Source: an uncultured Streptococcus sp.
Lineage (GTDB): Bacteria > Bacillota > Bacilli > Lactobacillales > Streptococcaceae
Direction of reading: 5' to 3'
Length of the DNA: 23,339 nt
NCBI GenBank assembly: GCA_902480035.1
Contig: CABSRC010000013.1
Span: forward strand, 1-23,339
In this document: one piece after another, positions 22,615-23,339 of the stretch
How positions within the stretch are numbered: the first letter of the stretch is position 1
Layout of the letters: each line of letters starts with the position of its first letter
Notes under the pieces: model-generated
Seen by the model: the letters and a program-made list of their open reading frames with translations, nothing else
Database searches by the model: none
Told to the model about the DNA's origin: nothing
Translations under genes and position numbers: made by a program

Positions 22615-23339
22615 ATGCTTTGTCAAAATTGTAAAATAAATGAATCAACCATCCATTTATATACAAATGTAAATGGACGTCAGCAGCAAGTAGACCTCTG
22701 TCAAAATTGCTATAAAATTATGAAAACAGACCCAAATAACAGCTTCTTGAAAGGCATGACCCAACGGAGCCAACTCACTGGAGATCCTTTTGAAGATTTC
22801 TTCAATAACCTTGGAAACTTCCAAAGTCCGCAAGAACCTCAAACCCCTCCAACTCAATCCGGAGGCAGTTATGGAGGTGGCGGCTACGGCCAAAACAATA
22901 ACCGTGGTGGTGGTCAAGACCCTCGTCAAGCACGCCCTCAAAAGCCAAAAGGGCTGTTAGAAGAGTTCGGCATCAATGTCACAGAAATTGCCCGCAAAGG
23001 GGATATTGACCCTGTCATTGGCCGTGACGAAGAGATTATCCGTGTCATCGAAATTCTCAACCGTCGAACCAAGAACAATCCGGTTCTGATCGGAGAACCT
23101 GGTGTCGGAAAGACTGCCGTTGTGGAAGGCCTGGCTCAAAAAATCGTTGATGGCGACGTTCCACATAAATTGCAAGGAAAAGAAGTCATCCGCCTAGACG
23201 TCGTGAGCCTCGTTCAGGGCACAGGCATCCGTGGTCAATTCGAAGAACGCATGCAAAAATTAATGGATGAAATTCGTCAACGCGAAGATGTTATTCTGTT
23301 CATCGACGAAATCCATGAAATTGTTGGCGCAGGATCAGC
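22615..23339 (+). CDS. clpE: Clp protease ATPase subunit ClpE, N-terminal part (runs off window)
   Basis: ClpE is a heat-shock AAA+ unfoldase that feeds ClpP. The first 241 codons are visible. A zinc finger with C3-x2-C6 and C29-x2-C32 defines ClpE against ClpC and ClpB. A Gly/Asn-rich linker covers about residues 82-108 (SYGGGGYGQNNNRGGG). The first ATPase domain follows with Walker A GEPGVGKT (160-167) and Walker B LFIDEIHE near the window end. ATG at 22615 is chosen because GAGG lies seven bases before it, while an in-frame ATG at 22609 is too close. CtsR control is clear from the operator. Confidence 0.96.
   Translation, partial: MLCQNCKINESTIHLYTNVNGRQQQVDLCQNCYKIMKTDPNNSFLKGMTQRSQLTGDPFEDFFNNLGNFQSPQEPQTPPTQSGGSYGGGGYGQNNNRGGGQDPRQARPQKPKGLLEEFGINVTEIARKGDIDPVIGRDEEIIRVIEILNRRTKNNPVLIGEPGVGKTAVVEGLAQKIVDGDVPHKLQGKEVIRLDVVSLVQGTGIRGQFEERMQKLMDEIRQREDVILFIDEIHEIVGAGS

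Overview
The window reads as a chromosomal segment of a Streptococcus, most likely an oral viridans-type species. The evidence is the AT-rich low-GC Firmicute coding style, consensus AGGAGG ribosome binding sites, a CtsR operator in front of clpE, a PerR-type Fur regulator and the streptococcal order xseA-xseB-ispA-tlyA-argR-recN. Species cannot be fixed from the sequence alone. No rRNA, tRNA, CRISPR array, transposase, integrase or phage gene was seen, and no intergenic stretch exceeds 300 bases.

Layout. Positions 1-2400 hold single housekeeping genes on the minus strand: the 5' end of metG, gpmA, a perR-like regulator, a previously easy-to-miss 51-codon membrane-protein ORF, and the HU gene hup. 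Most have their own promoter and hairpin terminator. A 49-bp tandem repeat lies between perR and the small ORF. Positions 2474-9449 are a dense minus-strand block: xseA, xseB, ispA, tlyA, argR/ahrC, recN, a metallophosphoesterase and degV. The first six genes overlap or nearly touch, and degV has its own extended -10 promoter.

Positions 9602-13576 are a malolactic fermentation locus. The LysR regulator mleR diverges from mleS (malolactic enzyme) and mleP (malate/lactate carrier of the 2HCT family). A 21-bp dyad sits between the two promoters. A strong bidirectional terminator separates this from a second minus-strand carbohydrate locus (13634-19368): LacI regulator, lipoprotein, two ABC permeases and a cytoplasmic GH32 beta-fructosidase. 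This locus probably imports and hydrolyses sucrose or fructo-oligosaccharides. It has a near-consensus promoter with a cre-like site in its spacer, two perfect TGAAACGTTTCA operators, and a third degenerate one in the lacI promoter. It encodes no ATPase, so a shared MsmK-type ATPase elsewhere is implied.

Positions 19399-21971 return to housekeeping on the minus strand: folD, a Cof-type HAD phosphatase and nnrD. A DUF1797 gene then diverges from clpE, whose 5' part runs off the window end under CtsR control.

How they work together: malate decarboxylation (acid tolerance), sucrose/fructan use, glycolysis (gpmA), and peroxide and heat-shock control fit an acid- and sugar-exposed oral niche. I found no convincing wholly new system. 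The items most worth checking are the small membrane protein beside the 49-bp repeat, the dyads in the gpmA and mle promoter regions, and the operator architecture of the GH32/ABC locus.
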